Made by a program: the position numbers and the translations under genes
Shown: positions 36,761 to 44,805 of the stretch, one piece after another
Numbering within the stretch: the stretch's first letter is position 1
How the letters are laid out: each line of letters begins with the position of its first letter
DNA from: Natranaeroarchaeum aerophilus
GTDB taxonomy: Archaea; Halobacteriota; Halobacteria; Halobacteriales; Natronoarchaeaceae
Direction of reading: 5' to 3'
Assembly: GCF_023638055.1 (NCBI RefSeq)
Contig: NZ_JAKRVY010000002.1
Location: 124,001 to 188,000, forward strand
Length of the DNA: 64,000 nt
The notes under the pieces: generated by a model
What the model was told of the DNA's origin: nothing
What the model saw: the letters and a program-made list of their open reading frames with translations, nothing else
Database searches by the model: none

Positions 36761-37621
36761 ATGTCGTTACTGATAGTTGCAGGAATCGTCGCCGCTGGCA
36801 CTGCCGTCCTCCTCAGTGTCCTCTTAGCGGTCTGTGTCGGTCCCTCCCTTCTCTCCGCGCCCCTCCGTAATCCCGAAGCGTTCAGGCGTCGCCTGTACAA
36901 CGTCGCGCCGTTTTTCGTCGTGCTTGTACTCGTACTGGGAATTAATAAGGGCCTCCACGACGTCAGTCAGGACGTCTCGTGGGTGGTCGGACAAAACGTC
37001 ACCGGTGTGTTCTATGATCTCGAGGGGGAGTTCCTCATTGCGCTCCAGAACGCGTTCCCCGAGCAAGCAGCGTTTTATTTCTCGTTTATTTACGTATTCG
37101 GCTACGTGGCGTTGCTTGTCTTCCCGATGATCGCGTATCTGTTCAGCGATAGCCTCCACAACCTGAAAGTGACGCTGATCGCGTACGCGACCAACTACGG
37201 TATTGGCGTCCTGATGTACACTATGTTTATCGCCTATGGTCCGCGTAACGTGATGGAAGGACTGCTCAGCCAGCCGATGTACGAGGTGTACCCCGAAGTA
37301 ATGTTTCTGACCTCCGCGGTCAACACCAACACTAACGTCTTCCCCTCGTTGCACACCTCGCTTTCAGTCACTGCGATGATCCTGGCACTGATGAGCCACC
37401 GCGAGTTCCCCCGGTGGACGCCGATCGCCCTCCTGCTGGGTACCAGCGTCGTTATTTCGACGATGTATCTCGGCATCCACTGGCTGACTGACGTGATCGT
37501 CGGCGTGGCGCTCGGCGCGCTGGCCGTCTACATCGGCGAGTACGTTGTTAACCGGGTCGACCGCTCCGGAGTAATCGCCGATCCAGACGATGACCAGCCC
37601 TCTGTCAGCGTCTCGGACTGA
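36761..37621 (+). CDS. PAP2-superfamily membrane phosphatase/transferase
   Basis: The 286-residue protein has about six helices and the PAP2 acid-phosphatase motifs: conserved GPRN (motif-1 region), FPSLHTSLSV (motif 2, catalytic His) and YLGIHWLTDVIVGV (motif 3, nucleophilic His and Asp). It may remove phosphate from lipid pyrophosphates such as polyprenyl-PP, or act as a lipid headgroup transferase like inositol-phosphorylceramide synthase homologues. The ATG at 36761 (MSLLIVAGIV) is favoured over 36698. Its GC content is lower than that of neighbours, and a 64-bp repeat follows. Confidence 0.85.
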   Translation: MSLLIVAGIVAAGTAVLLSVLLAVCVGPSLLSAPLRNPEAFRRRLYNVAPFFVVLVLVLGINKGLHDVSQDVSWVVGQNVTGVFYDLEGEFLIALQNAFPEQAAFYFSFIYVFGYVALLVFPMIAYLFSDSLHNLKVTLIAYATNYGIGVLMYTMFIAYGPRNVMEGLLSQPMYEVYPEVMFLTSAVNTNTNVFPSLHTSLSVTAMILALMSHREFPRWTPIALLLGTSVVISTMYLGIHWLTDVIVGVALGALAVYIGEYVVNRVDRSGVIADPDDDQPSVSVSD

Positions 37622-37658
37622 AACTCGTCTGGGAACCGCCGAAGCGACGATTTCCTCA

Positions 37659-37804
37659 CTCGAAGGCCGCAATGCCGATTGCTCACTGCCCTTGCACCGT
37701 TTCTCGTGACGCTTTCGCGTCACTCGAAGGCCGCAATGCCGATTGCTCACTGCCCTTGCACCGTTTCTCGTGACGCTTTCGCGTCACTCGAAGGCCGCAA
37801 TGCC
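37659..37804. repeat. 64-bp tandem repeat, 2.3 copies, including a gene's stop codon and hairpin
   Basis: Two identical 64-bp units (37659-37722 and 37723-37786) plus an 18-bp partial (37787-37804) lie at the 3' end of the dehydrogenase gene on the minus strand. Each unit begins with the gene's last six codons plus stop and holds a perfect hairpin GTGACGC-TTTC-GCGTCAC (37706-37723 and 37770-37787). The coding copy is the one starting at 37787. A degenerate remnant may precede the first unit. Identical copies indicate recent expansion. Confidence 0.9.
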
Positions 37805-38944
37805 AGTGAGATCTTCTCCCACGATCAACGAATGGATATCGTGCGTCCCCTCGTAGGTGTAGACGGTCTCCATGTTGGCGAGGTGGCGCATCGGTGGGTA
37901 GTCCGTGGTGATACCGTTCCCGCCGAGCATCTCTCGGGCAACGCGGGCCTGATCGCGGGCCATCCGGACGTTGTTGCGCTTCGCCATCGAGACTTGCTGT
38001 GGACGCAGATTGCCGCGCTCTTTCAGGTCGGCGAGCCGGTGGGCCAGTAGCTGGGCTGTCGTCACCTCTGTCGCCATCTCGGTGAGTTTCTCCTGTTGCA
38101 GCTGAAAGCTCGCGATCGGTTGGTCGAACTGCTCGCGATCAGTCGCGTACTCACGGGCTGTCTCGAAGCAGTCCCGGGCCGCACCGACCGCTCCCCAGGC
38201 GATGCCGTACCGGGCCTGCGTGAGACAGGAGAGCGGCCCTTTCATCCCCGTTACGTCGAGGACGTTTTCGGGCGGAACGTAGGCCTCTGTCAGCGATATC
38301 TCACCGGTCGAGGACGCCCGCATCGAGAGCTTGCCGTCGATTTCGCTCGTCGTTACTCCGTCGGCGTCAGTCTCGACGAGGAAGCCACGGACCGGCTGGC
38401 TCTCTGTCGAGACATCCCGCGCCCACACCACTGCGAGGTCGGCGATGGGCGCGTTCGTGATCCACGTTTTCGTCCCGGTGAGCCGGTAGCCCTCGCCGTC
38501 GGCCTCGGCACGGGTTTCCATGTTTGCCGGATCCGAGCCGTGCTCCGGTTCGGTGAGGCCGAAACAGCCGACGGCCTCGCCCTCACCCAGCGCGGGCAGC
38601 CAGCGCTCTTTCTGGGCCTCGGTGCCGAAGGCGTGGATCGGATACATCACCAGCGCACCCTGCACGCTCGCCATCGAGCGAATCCCCGAATCGCCCGCTT
38701 CCAGTTCCTGCATGAGCAGGCCGTACGCCCGCTCGCTCACGTTCGCCGAGCCGTACCCCTCGAGGTTCGGCGCGTAAAACCCCAGTTGGCCCATCTCCTC
38801 GATCAGGTGCGCCGGGAACTCGCCGGACTCGAACCACTCGCCGACCGACGGTTTCACGCGGTCGGCGACGAACTCGCGGGCCGTATCGCGGATCAACCGC
38901 TCCTCCTCGGCGAGGTCGGCCTCCAGATCGACATAATCGAGCAT
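37784..38944 (-). CDS. Acyl-CoA dehydrogenase, glutaryl-CoA dehydrogenase-like
   Basis: This 386-residue FAD enzyme has the full acyl-CoA dehydrogenase fold. The catalytic Glu is in TYEGTHDIHSLIVGEDLTG; the H-D-I-H ending, FGLTEPEHGSDPANM and LGGNGITTDYP match the glutaryl-CoA dehydrogenase branch better than short-chain enzymes. It may oxidise glutaryl-CoA or a related dicarboxylyl-CoA. The last six codons and the stop are duplicated as a tandem repeat downstream. A TATA-like GTATTTTG lies about 27 nt before the ATG. Confidence 0.92.
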   Translation of the reverse strand: MLDYVDLEADLAEEERLIRDTAREFVADRVKPSVGEWFESGEFPAHLIEEMGQLGFYAPNLEGYGSANVSERAYGLLMQELEAGDSGIRSMASVQGALVMYPIHAFGTEAQKERWLPALGEGEAVGCFGLTEPEHGSDPANMETRAEADGEGYRLTGTKTWITNAPIADLAVVWARDVSTESQPVRGFLVETDADGVTTSEIDGKLSMRASSTGEISLTEAYVPPENVLDVTGMKGPLSCLTQARYGIAWGAVGAARDCFETAREYATDREQFDQPIASFQLQQEKLTEMATEVTTAQLLAHRLADLKERGNLRPQQVSMAKRNNVRMARDQARVAREMLGGNGITTDYPPMRHLANMETVYTYEGTHDIHSLIVGEDLTGIAAFE

Positions 38945-39009
38945 AGTGGGAGTTGCACCCGTGGGGGCAAAATACGTCCGCCGCGGGCTACAGAATTCGA
39001 AGTATTACA

Positions 39010-39026
39010 CTACAGTTATTGAAGTA
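39010..39026 (+). promoter_or_regulatory. Repeated motif CTACAGTTATTGAAGTA upstream of the dehydrogenase
   Basis: This 17-nt motif sits about 66 nt before the dehydrogenase start (minus strand), upstream of its TATA-like box. It recurs with one substitution (G to A) at 48967-48983, there as part of a dyad. A regulator site is possible but unproven. Confidence 0.4.
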
Positions 39027-39082
39027 TTGGATAACAGGCCCAAAAAAGCCGACCGAGACGGAACTGGTCCCGGAACCGCTTC

Positions 39083-39814
39083 TCAGTCTGCCCCGGCCGG
39101 ATCGGCGGTGTCACTGCCGACGACGGTCTCGGGCTGACGCAGATCGTCGACGATTCCCAGCCAGTTCTCGAAAACCAGTTTCGCCTCGCAGGCCTTCGCG
39201 TAGTTCTCCTCGGTGATGCCGTCGAGTACCTGCTGGATGCGCTCGTCGGGCAGATCCTTGCCGAGCGTCACCTCGCGGGCAGTCTCGGTGTCGTACTCGG
39301 GGTGGAACTGGACGCCGAACACCCGGTCCTTGCGGAACGCGTGGATCGAGTAGTCGTTCTCGGCGAGCACTTCGGCACCCGGCGGCGGCGTCACGACCTC
39401 GTCGGAGTGGGTCGTAAACGCGGTAAAGCGCTCGTCGATGCCGTCGAACAGGGTCGACTCGCCACGGTGTTGGATTTCGCGATAGCCGATCTCGTACTCG
39501 CCCATACCCGCGACCTCGCCGCCGAGCGCGTCGGCCAGAAGCTGGTGGCCCCAACAGACGCCCAGACACGGCAGCCCTGCCTCGATAGCTTCCTGCACCC
39601 ACTCGCGCGTGGGTGCGATCCAGTCTTCGTCCCAGTACACGGAGACGCGTGACCCGGTAACGACGACCCCGTCGAACGCCTCGACCTCGGGCGGAACCTC
39701 GACGTCGGTCACGTCGAACTCCACGAGGTCAGCGTCGAGCTCCCGGCGGAAGTTTCGCCGGTTGTGCTCGGGGTCGTGGGCTGCGTTGAGCACGGCGATG
39801 CGCGGTCGACTCAT
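39083..39814 (-). CDS. Class I glutamine amidotransferase-like protein (paralogue of 10555)
   Basis: The 243-residue product has nucleophile Cys in GVCWGHQLLAD and the His-Glu pair in QFHPEYD, as in class I amidotransferases. It is a close paralogue of the protein at 10555, sharing VVTGSR-SVYWDE, MGEYEIGYR and TTHSD. Unlike that one it has no GCS2-like ligase beside it. The ATG at 39814 (MSRPRIAVLNAAH) is preferred to a start 29 codons upstream. Partner and substrate are unknown. Confidence 0.85.
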   Translation of the reverse strand: MSRPRIAVLNAAHDPEHNRRNFRRELDADLVEFDVTDVEVPPEVEAFDGVVVTGSRVSVYWDEDWIAPTREWVQEAIEAGLPCLGVCWGHQLLADALGGEVAGMGEYEIGYREIQHRGESTLFDGIDERFTAFTTHSDEVVTPPPGAEVLAENDYSIHAFRKDRVFGVQFHPEYDTETAREVTLGKDLPDERIQQVLDGITEENYAKACEAKLVFENWLGIVDDLRQPETVVGSDTADPAGAD

Positions 39815-39981
39815 CTGTACTCTACCGAAGACCACACAGGGTAAAAGGGGTTGCGTCCCGCGAGAAACGTGCCGCATCCTGTGACAGCAGTTCGGCGTCA
39901 AGACGGCCTCAGACGGCTATTGGGCCGTGTTACCGGATGGCGTCCTTGACAGGTGTTTATGAGTGCCAGCGTCGACCCCGA

Positions 39982-40782
39982 TTACGTATCCGACTCGACG
40001 TGCTCTTCCAGAAACCCGATAATCGCGTCGTTGACGCCGGTCGCGCGCTCGACGCCGACGAGATGGCCTGCTTCGGGTGCGGTCTCCAGTTCACTCCGTG
40101 GCAGCTCCCGATCTAGCAGTTCGGCGTTCGAGAACGGGACGATCTCGTCGTCCTCGCCGTGGAGCAGGAGGGTCGGGAGCGTCGTTTCGTACAGCGGGTC
40201 ACGGTGTTCGTAGCCCCTGAAGGCTGCCGTCTGCGCTTTCCATGCCGCCCGTCCGGCATCGTCCTCGGCTCGCCATGCCGCGATTCGCTCTACCGCCTCC
40301 GGATGTTGCTCCCGGAAGTCGGCAGAAAGCACCGCTTCCAGCGACGATGACAGCGCCTCCTCGTCGTCCCGCGGCGCGAACGCGTCGTCGAGTCGGTCCC
40401 GATTCAGTTCCGTCTCGTCGCCGCCCGGACTCGACCCGATCAGCGTCAACGTCTCGGCGCGGCTGTGTCGTTGTGCGTAATCGAGCGCGATCATTCCGCC
40501 AAGTCCACAGCCGACGAGATGGGCGTTTCGGACGCCATGGTCGGCGAGCACCGTCTCCAGATCGTTGGTCAGCTGTGGAACGGTGTACGGTCCTTCAGGC
40601 GCATCGGACCGACCGGTCCCCCGGAGATCCCAGACGAGCGTCTCGAACGGCCCGGCGAGCGCGTCGTTCTGCCAGCCCCAGAGCCACGCGCCAAATCCCA
40701 CGTCCTCGATGAACACGACTGTCTCGCCGCTCCCCCAGGTGTCGTAGTACAGCGACACGCCATCGCGAGTTGCTGTTGGCAT
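39982..40782 (-). CDS. Alpha/beta-hydrolase-fold protein lacking the nucleophilic serine
   Basis: The 266-residue protein has the alpha/beta-hydrolase layout: oxyanion strand region, LVWDLRGTGRSD, and a C-terminal GEDDEIVPF (acid Asp) and AGHLVGVERA (His). The nucleophile elbow reads LVGCGLGGMIAL. In active relatives this is G-x-S-x-G (for example VGASMGG), so the catalytic Ser is Gly with Cys before it. The Asp and His remain. It may be a non-hydrolytic member, or the Cys may take over. The ATG at 40782 (MPTATRDGVS) matches the family start. Confidence 0.8.
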   Translation of the reverse strand: MPTATRDGVSLYYDTWGSGETVVFIEDVGFGAWLWGWQNDALAGPFETLVWDLRGTGRSDAPEGPYTVPQLTNDLETVLADHGVRNAHLVGCGLGGMIALDYAQRHSRAETLTLIGSSPGGDETELNRDRLDDAFAPRDDEEALSSSLEAVLSADFREQHPEAVERIAAWRAEDDAGRAAWKAQTAAFRGYEHRDPLYETTLPTLLLHGEDDEIVPFSNAELLDRELPRSELETAPEAGHLVGVERATGVNDAIIGFLEEHVESDT

Positions 40783-40876
40783 ACCACTCACTCGTCCCGG
40801 GAGCTGTTTGTAGGATACGATATCGTCCGCACTGTCCGGCCAAGATTTTAGTTCTGAGAGTCCGTAGCTTGGGGTG

Positions 40877-41218
40877 ATGACGCCCATCGAGTCGGTTCCG
40901 GCGTGGGTGTTTGTGTACGCTGGCGTCTTCGCGCTGTTCCATCTGCTCATCGGGTACTACCTCTATCGTCGGTCCAACGAACCGGGTGTCCGTGGGACCA
41001 TCTCCTCGCCACAGTCACCGGATCGCCCTCTCGATGCAGACGCCACTGGAGCCGCCCCTGAGCGACGATCCGCCGCCGGCCCGACCGTCCACTGTGGGCA
41101 TTGCAACGCCGAAAACGAGCCGGGGTATCGGTACTGCCGTAACTGTGTTCAGGAGCTGCCAAGCGTTGCGGAACAATCGATATCGACAGGGAAACCCGAC
41201 GAGCGCGAGAGCCTGTGA
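40877..41218 (+). CDS. Membrane-anchored zinc-ribbon protein
   Basis: This protein of about 113 residues has one N-terminal helix (about 9-26: PAWVFVYAGVFALFHLLIG), a disordered Pro/Asp/Ala linker, and a C-terminal zinc ribbon with two CxxC pairs (CGHC and CRNC). It resembles a haloarchaeal family of single-helix zinc-ribbon proteins (I believe DUF7577). An upstream GTG is directly adjacent (40874). The TATA-like GATTTTAG lies about 30 nt before. A membrane-associated binding role is inferred only from the layout. Confidence 0.75.
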   Translation: MTPIESVPAWVFVYAGVFALFHLLIGYYLYRRSNEPGVRGTISSPQSPDRPLDADATGAAPERRSAAGPTVHCGHCNAENEPGYRYCRNCVQELPSVAEQSISTGKPDERESL

Positions 41219-41273
41219 TCGGTCATCCTGGATTGGTACGTTTTTAGACTCTTCGGACCGTACACTCCGCCAG

Positions 41274-42263
41274 ATGCCTGACTGGAACGACCGCGGTGAC
41301 GATGACGGAAACAAGGGCAGTGACGATGACTGGAATGGCGGCGGCGAGGATGGCTGGAATGAAACGGATGATACTCACGGAGGGTGGGGAAACTCGAGGC
41401 GTGATAGCTCGGAAGAAGATGTAGTTGACGCCGAACTGTCAGGTAAAACCGACACCTCGGCGACTGGCCCCGAGGGAATGGCGCCAGAGAAGGGACCCGA
41501 CAGCCGACAGTTGGGAAAGACACTGGGTGTCTCCGTTGGACTTGGTCTCGGTGGGTTAGCACTTGGAGTCATCGCATCGATCCCATTGATGTTCGGTGTG
41601 ATCGCATTGTTCGGACTTCCGTTTCAGGCAACTGCGGAGGGCCAAAATCTTCCAGGGTTCGTCACCAATACAATTGCACTGCAGGGCGTCGGCATGGTCG
41701 GTATTTCTGTCTGGTATTTGTCCCGGCATAATCTGGGACTCGAGTTTCTCCGACTACGGAAACTGACCCTCAGGCACGTTGGTTGGATCATCGCCGGTGC
41801 AATCATCCTGTTCATTGTTAACATCATCTCTGGTATAGTCATTGACGTTCTGGGACTACCAACACCCAGCCACGGTCTCATCGATACGTTCGTCGAAACG
41901 CCTGAACTGCTGCTGGCTGGAATCGTTCTCAATCTATTACTGATCGGCCCGGCCGAAGAACTGCTGTACAGGGGGATTATTCAGACAAAACTCGTCAACG
42001 TGGGAGGAACGGTGAAAGGCGTTTTTCTCGCGAGCGTACTCTTTGCAGTCGTCCATTTGCCCGCGTACGGTCTGGACGGGTGGGCAGCAATTATCTCACT
42101 GGTCTTTCTCGGGGGGGTACTGGGAGCTATCTACGAGTACACCGACAACCTGTTGATACCGATGATTGCTCATGGGGTGTACAATTCGCTGCTGTTCATT
42201 ATGATATATATTGCCATCATCACCGGAAACGCAGACCAGATAGTTACAATACTGCCGATCTAA
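41274..42263 (+). CDS. CPBP-family intramembrane metalloprotease
   Basis: This 329-residue protein has a Gly/Asp/Asn/Trp-rich N-terminus (about 1-80; many WN-G pieces) and then about eight helices. CPBP motifs are complete: EELLYRG (motif 1), FAVVHLPAY (motif 2 His) and IPMIAHGVYNS (motif 3 His). It should be a metal-dependent membrane protease of the Rce1/Abi type; substrate unknown. Its 3' half is less GC-rich than the neighbours. The other CPBP protein here (27630) lacks the motif-2 His. Confidence 0.85.
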   Translation: MPDWNDRGDDDGNKGSDDDWNGGGEDGWNETDDTHGGWGNSRRDSSEEDVVDAELSGKTDTSATGPEGMAPEKGPDSRQLGKTLGVSVGLGLGGLALGVIASIPLMFGVIALFGLPFQATAEGQNLPGFVTNTIALQGVGMVGISVWYLSRHNLGLEFLRLRKLTLRHVGWIIAGAIILFIVNIISGIVIDVLGLPTPSHGLIDTFVETPELLLAGIVLNLLLIGPAEELLYRGIIQTKLVNVGGTVKGVFLASVLFAVVHLPAYGLDGWAAIISLVFLGGVLGAIYEYTDNLLIPMIAHGVYNSLLFIMIYIAIITGNADQIVTILPI

Positions 42264-42264
42264 T

Positions 42265-42390
42265 CTATGCTTCGGCCCGCGGCTCTGTTCCCAGCGCTCG
42301 ACTGAGTAGCCAGGCAATCGCGATAAACGGTAACAGCGGAAACAGAAGCAAGAGCACCCCACCGGCGATAATGTAGCCAATGGCAGACAT
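42265..42390 (-). CDS. Small membrane protein (41 residues)
   Basis: A short open frame on the minus strand encodes MSAIGYIIAGGVLLLLFP followed by LLPFIAIAWLLSRALGTEP and a charged end. This is a clear single or hairpin helix with a positive residue after it. An in-frame ATG at 42438 would lengthen it to 57 residues. It converges on the CPBP gene, the two stops separated by one base. Hydrophobic character and tight fit argue that it is real; no family is known to me. Confidence 0.5.
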   Translation of the reverse strand: MSAIGYIIAGGVLLLLFPLLPFIAIAWLLSRALGTEPRAEA

Positions 42391-42503
42391 ATCTGCTCGT
42401 CCTGTGACCGTTCGGGGTGGCGTCGCCGATCGGGTCATACTGGTACTTTGGAGAGCGCCACTGAAGAGCTCTGCCCGCTATTCGACGGTGTGATGACCGT
42501 CCC

Positions 42504-43049
42504 CTACCACGGCTCGTCTTTCAGCCCGAGTTTGAACGCGATGATGTTCGTCCCGACGTGGAGGACCGGCGTCAGGATCAGGACGGCGAGGATCACCGGC
42601 AGCGTGAACCACTCGACAAACCAGTCGGTGGCGACAAGCGCGGTCAGCACGAGCGAGACGACGACGAAGTCAAGTTGATCGATGCCAGGGAAGGCCGCAC
42701 CACGTTCGCGTCCCGTTCGGCGTTTCAGAAAGGAAGCCAGGATGTCGCCAAGCATCGCTCCGGCGGCCAGCGCGAGCAGCGCTACGATTGGGAACTCGGC
42801 GACAGTGAAGCCAAGCGCCGAACTGACACCCTCGGCGAGGAAATTCAACAGGAGGCCGAGGCCGACACCTGCGAGAATGCCGCCCGCCGTACCGCGCCAC
42901 GTCTTTCCGTCGCCGAGGACGCGCTTCCCATCCCAGGTTCGCCCGCCATCGATCGGTGGCCCACCGCCGGTCAGCACGGCCGCGTTGTTGGGGACGTACG
43001 CGGGCAACATCAGCCAGAAGGCGACGACGACGATCTCCAGTGGATTCAT
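42504..43049 (-). CDS. carS: CDP-archaeol synthase CarS
   Basis: The 181-residue membrane protein (about five helices) matches the archaeal DUF46/CarS family, which makes CDP-archaeol from CTP and digeranylgeranylglyceryl phosphate for ether-lipid synthesis. Landmarks are the N-terminal PAYVPNNAAVLTGGGPPIDGG, the DGKTWRGTAGG loop, GAMLGDILASFLKRRTG and FPGIDQLDFV. The start is the ATG at 43049. Convergence with the small membrane gene leaves 113 nt. Confidence 0.92.
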   Translation of the reverse strand: MNPLEIVVVAFWLMLPAYVPNNAAVLTGGGPPIDGGRTWDGKRVLGDGKTWRGTAGGILAGVGLGLLLNFLAEGVSSALGFTVAEFPIVALLALAAGAMLGDILASFLKRRTGRERGAAFPGIDQLDFVVVSLVLTALVATDWFVEWFTLPVILAVLILTPVLHVGTNIIAFKLGLKDEPW

Positions 43050-43134
43050 ACACGGGTCTGTCGGCCGGTCGGCATAAACGGCTACGATTCTCGGCGGGGA
43101 ATAGTATACAACCCTACACTACCAACGGTCCGAT

Positions 43135-43971
43135 ATGCTCCCGCCGATTGCGAGCAACTTCGTTGCCGGAGAGACGCCCGCCGAAGCACTCGCTCACGCC
43201 CGCGAGTACAACGAACACGGCATCGGCGTGATCCTCAACCTGCTCGGCGAGCACTACGATGCCCGTGCCGACGCGGCAGCGGACCGGGACGCGTATCTCC
43301 AGCTAATCGAGGATATCGCTGCGGAGGATCTGCAGGCCTGTATCTCGGTCAAGCCCTCGCAGATCGGCCTCGACGTCGACCCCGAGTTCTTCCGGACGAA
43401 CCTCACGGAGATCGTCGAACACGCCGCACCGCGGGACGTGTTCGTCTGGGTCGATATGGAGGATCACACGACCACCGATGACACTATCGACGCATTCGAG
43501 CCGCTTGCTCGCGAACATGGGACGGTGGGACTCTGTCTGCAGGCGAACCTGCAACGGACCCGCGACGATCTCGAACGACTGGCCGACGTCCCCGGAAAGC
43601 TCCGACTCGTCAAGGGGGCGTACGACGAGCCAGACGACATCTCCTACGGGCGCAAGGAGCGCGTCAACGCCGAGTACCGCGAACTGCTCAGGTACGCCTT
43701 CGAGCACCGCGATGCAGGCGTCGCCGTCGGCAGCCACGACCCCGCAATGATCGAGCACGCACAGGAACTCCACGAACGCCACGGGACAGACTTCGAGATC
43801 CAGATGCTGATGGGCGTCAGAGAATCCGCTCAGTTCGATCTTGCCGAGGACTGTACGGTCTGGCAGTACGCGCCCTACGGCGATCGATGGCTATCCTACT
43901 TTTATCGGCGCATCAAAGAGCGCAAGGGGAACGCGCTGTTCGCGGCGAGAGCGGTCCTTGGCCGATCCTGA
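43135..43971 (+). CDS. Proline dehydrogenase
   Basis: The 278-residue FAD enzyme oxidises proline to pyrroline-5-carboxylate, the first step of proline use as carbon and nitrogen source. Family motifs in order are SVKPSQIG, VDMEDHTT, LQANLQRTRDD, LRLVKGAYDE, VGSHDP, QMLMGVRE and APYGDRWLSYFYRRIKERKGN. It is the short monofunctional form. No P5C dehydrogenase gene is adjacent. Confidence 0.93.
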   Translation: MLPPIASNFVAGETPAEALAHAREYNEHGIGVILNLLGEHYDARADAAADRDAYLQLIEDIAAEDLQACISVKPSQIGLDVDPEFFRTNLTEIVEHAAPRDVFVWVDMEDHTTTDDTIDAFEPLAREHGTVGLCLQANLQRTRDDLERLADVPGKLRLVKGAYDEPDDISYGRKERVNAEYRELLRYAFEHRDAGVAVGSHDPAMIEHAQELHERHGTDFEIQMLMGVRESAQFDLAEDCTVWQYAPYGDRWLSYFYRRIKERKGNALFAARAVLGRS

Positions 43972-44039
43972 TCGTTTTTCCTCGCGCTTGCCGGTGAAGG
44001 ATAACAGCGCTCATTAGGGAGGACGCCGAAGTGGAAGTA

Positions 44040-44789
44040 ATGACAACATGGAAACGGGACTTCGGGAGTGGCCTCGTCGTCCTGGTTCCGATCATCGTCA
44101 CGCTCTGGGTAGTTATCTGGCTGGCCGGATTCATCGCCGGACTTCCGTTCGTCGCCGCTATCGACGCCGACCTGCTCGCGACGGTGGGGCTGGGTTGGCT
44201 TCCGACAGACCTGGTGCGGGTCGTCGTGACCCTGTTCGTGTTCGTGTTGCTGGTATTCGCGGTCGGCTATCTAATGCGGACCGCGCTCGGCGGGTTCGCC
44301 GAGAGCGCACTCGACGATCTGGTAAACCGCCTTCCCGGTCTTCGCGTCGTCTACAACGCCTCGAAGATGGCGGCCGAAACGGCACTGGGCGGGACCGACG
44401 CCCTCCAGACGCCGGTCAAGATAGAACCGTGGGACGATATGCGTCTCACCGCGTTTAAGACTGGCAAGCAGACAAGCGACGGTCGGGAGATCCTCTTCAT
44501 GCCAACCGCGCCGAACATCACGACTGGCTTCGTTGTCGAGGTCAAATCCGAGGACATCAAAGAGGTCGACGAGCGCGTCGAGGAGGCGCTGACACGACTG
44601 CTGAGCGCTGGGTTCGGTGACTCCAACGGGAACGGGCCGGGGAGCCAGAGTGTCGGTGGGATCCCAATCGATGTTCAGGAGGCGGCCGACAGCGAGTACG
44701 GTCGGCTCGACCCACGGCGGGTGTCGGGAGGGCGAGAACAGGAGGAACACGATGAGAGCACCGACGTGACGATTGAGTCCGACGAGTGA
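44040..44789 (+). CDS. DUF502 family membrane protein
   Basis: The 249-residue protein begins MTTWKRDFGSGLVVLVPIIVTLWV with two hydrophobic helices (about 12-32, 55-83), then a soluble domain with LPGLRVVYNASK and VKIEPWDDMRL and a Gly/Asn-rich acidic tail. This matches DUF502. The family's function is not settled; plant COV1 relatives affect vascular patterning. The ATG at 44040 is taken over a GTG three codons earlier. Confidence 0.85.
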   Translation: MTTWKRDFGSGLVVLVPIIVTLWVVIWLAGFIAGLPFVAAIDADLLATVGLGWLPTDLVRVVVTLFVFVLLVFAVGYLMRTALGGFAESALDDLVNRLPGLRVVYNASKMAAETALGGTDALQTPVKIEPWDDMRLTAFKTGKQTSDGREILFMPTAPNITTGFVVEVKSEDIKEVDERVEEALTRLLSAGFGDSNGNGPGSQSVGGIPIDVQEAADSEYGRLDPRRVSGGREQEEHDESTDVTIESDE

Positions 44790-44805
44790 GACCGGGGCCG
44801 AAGCG

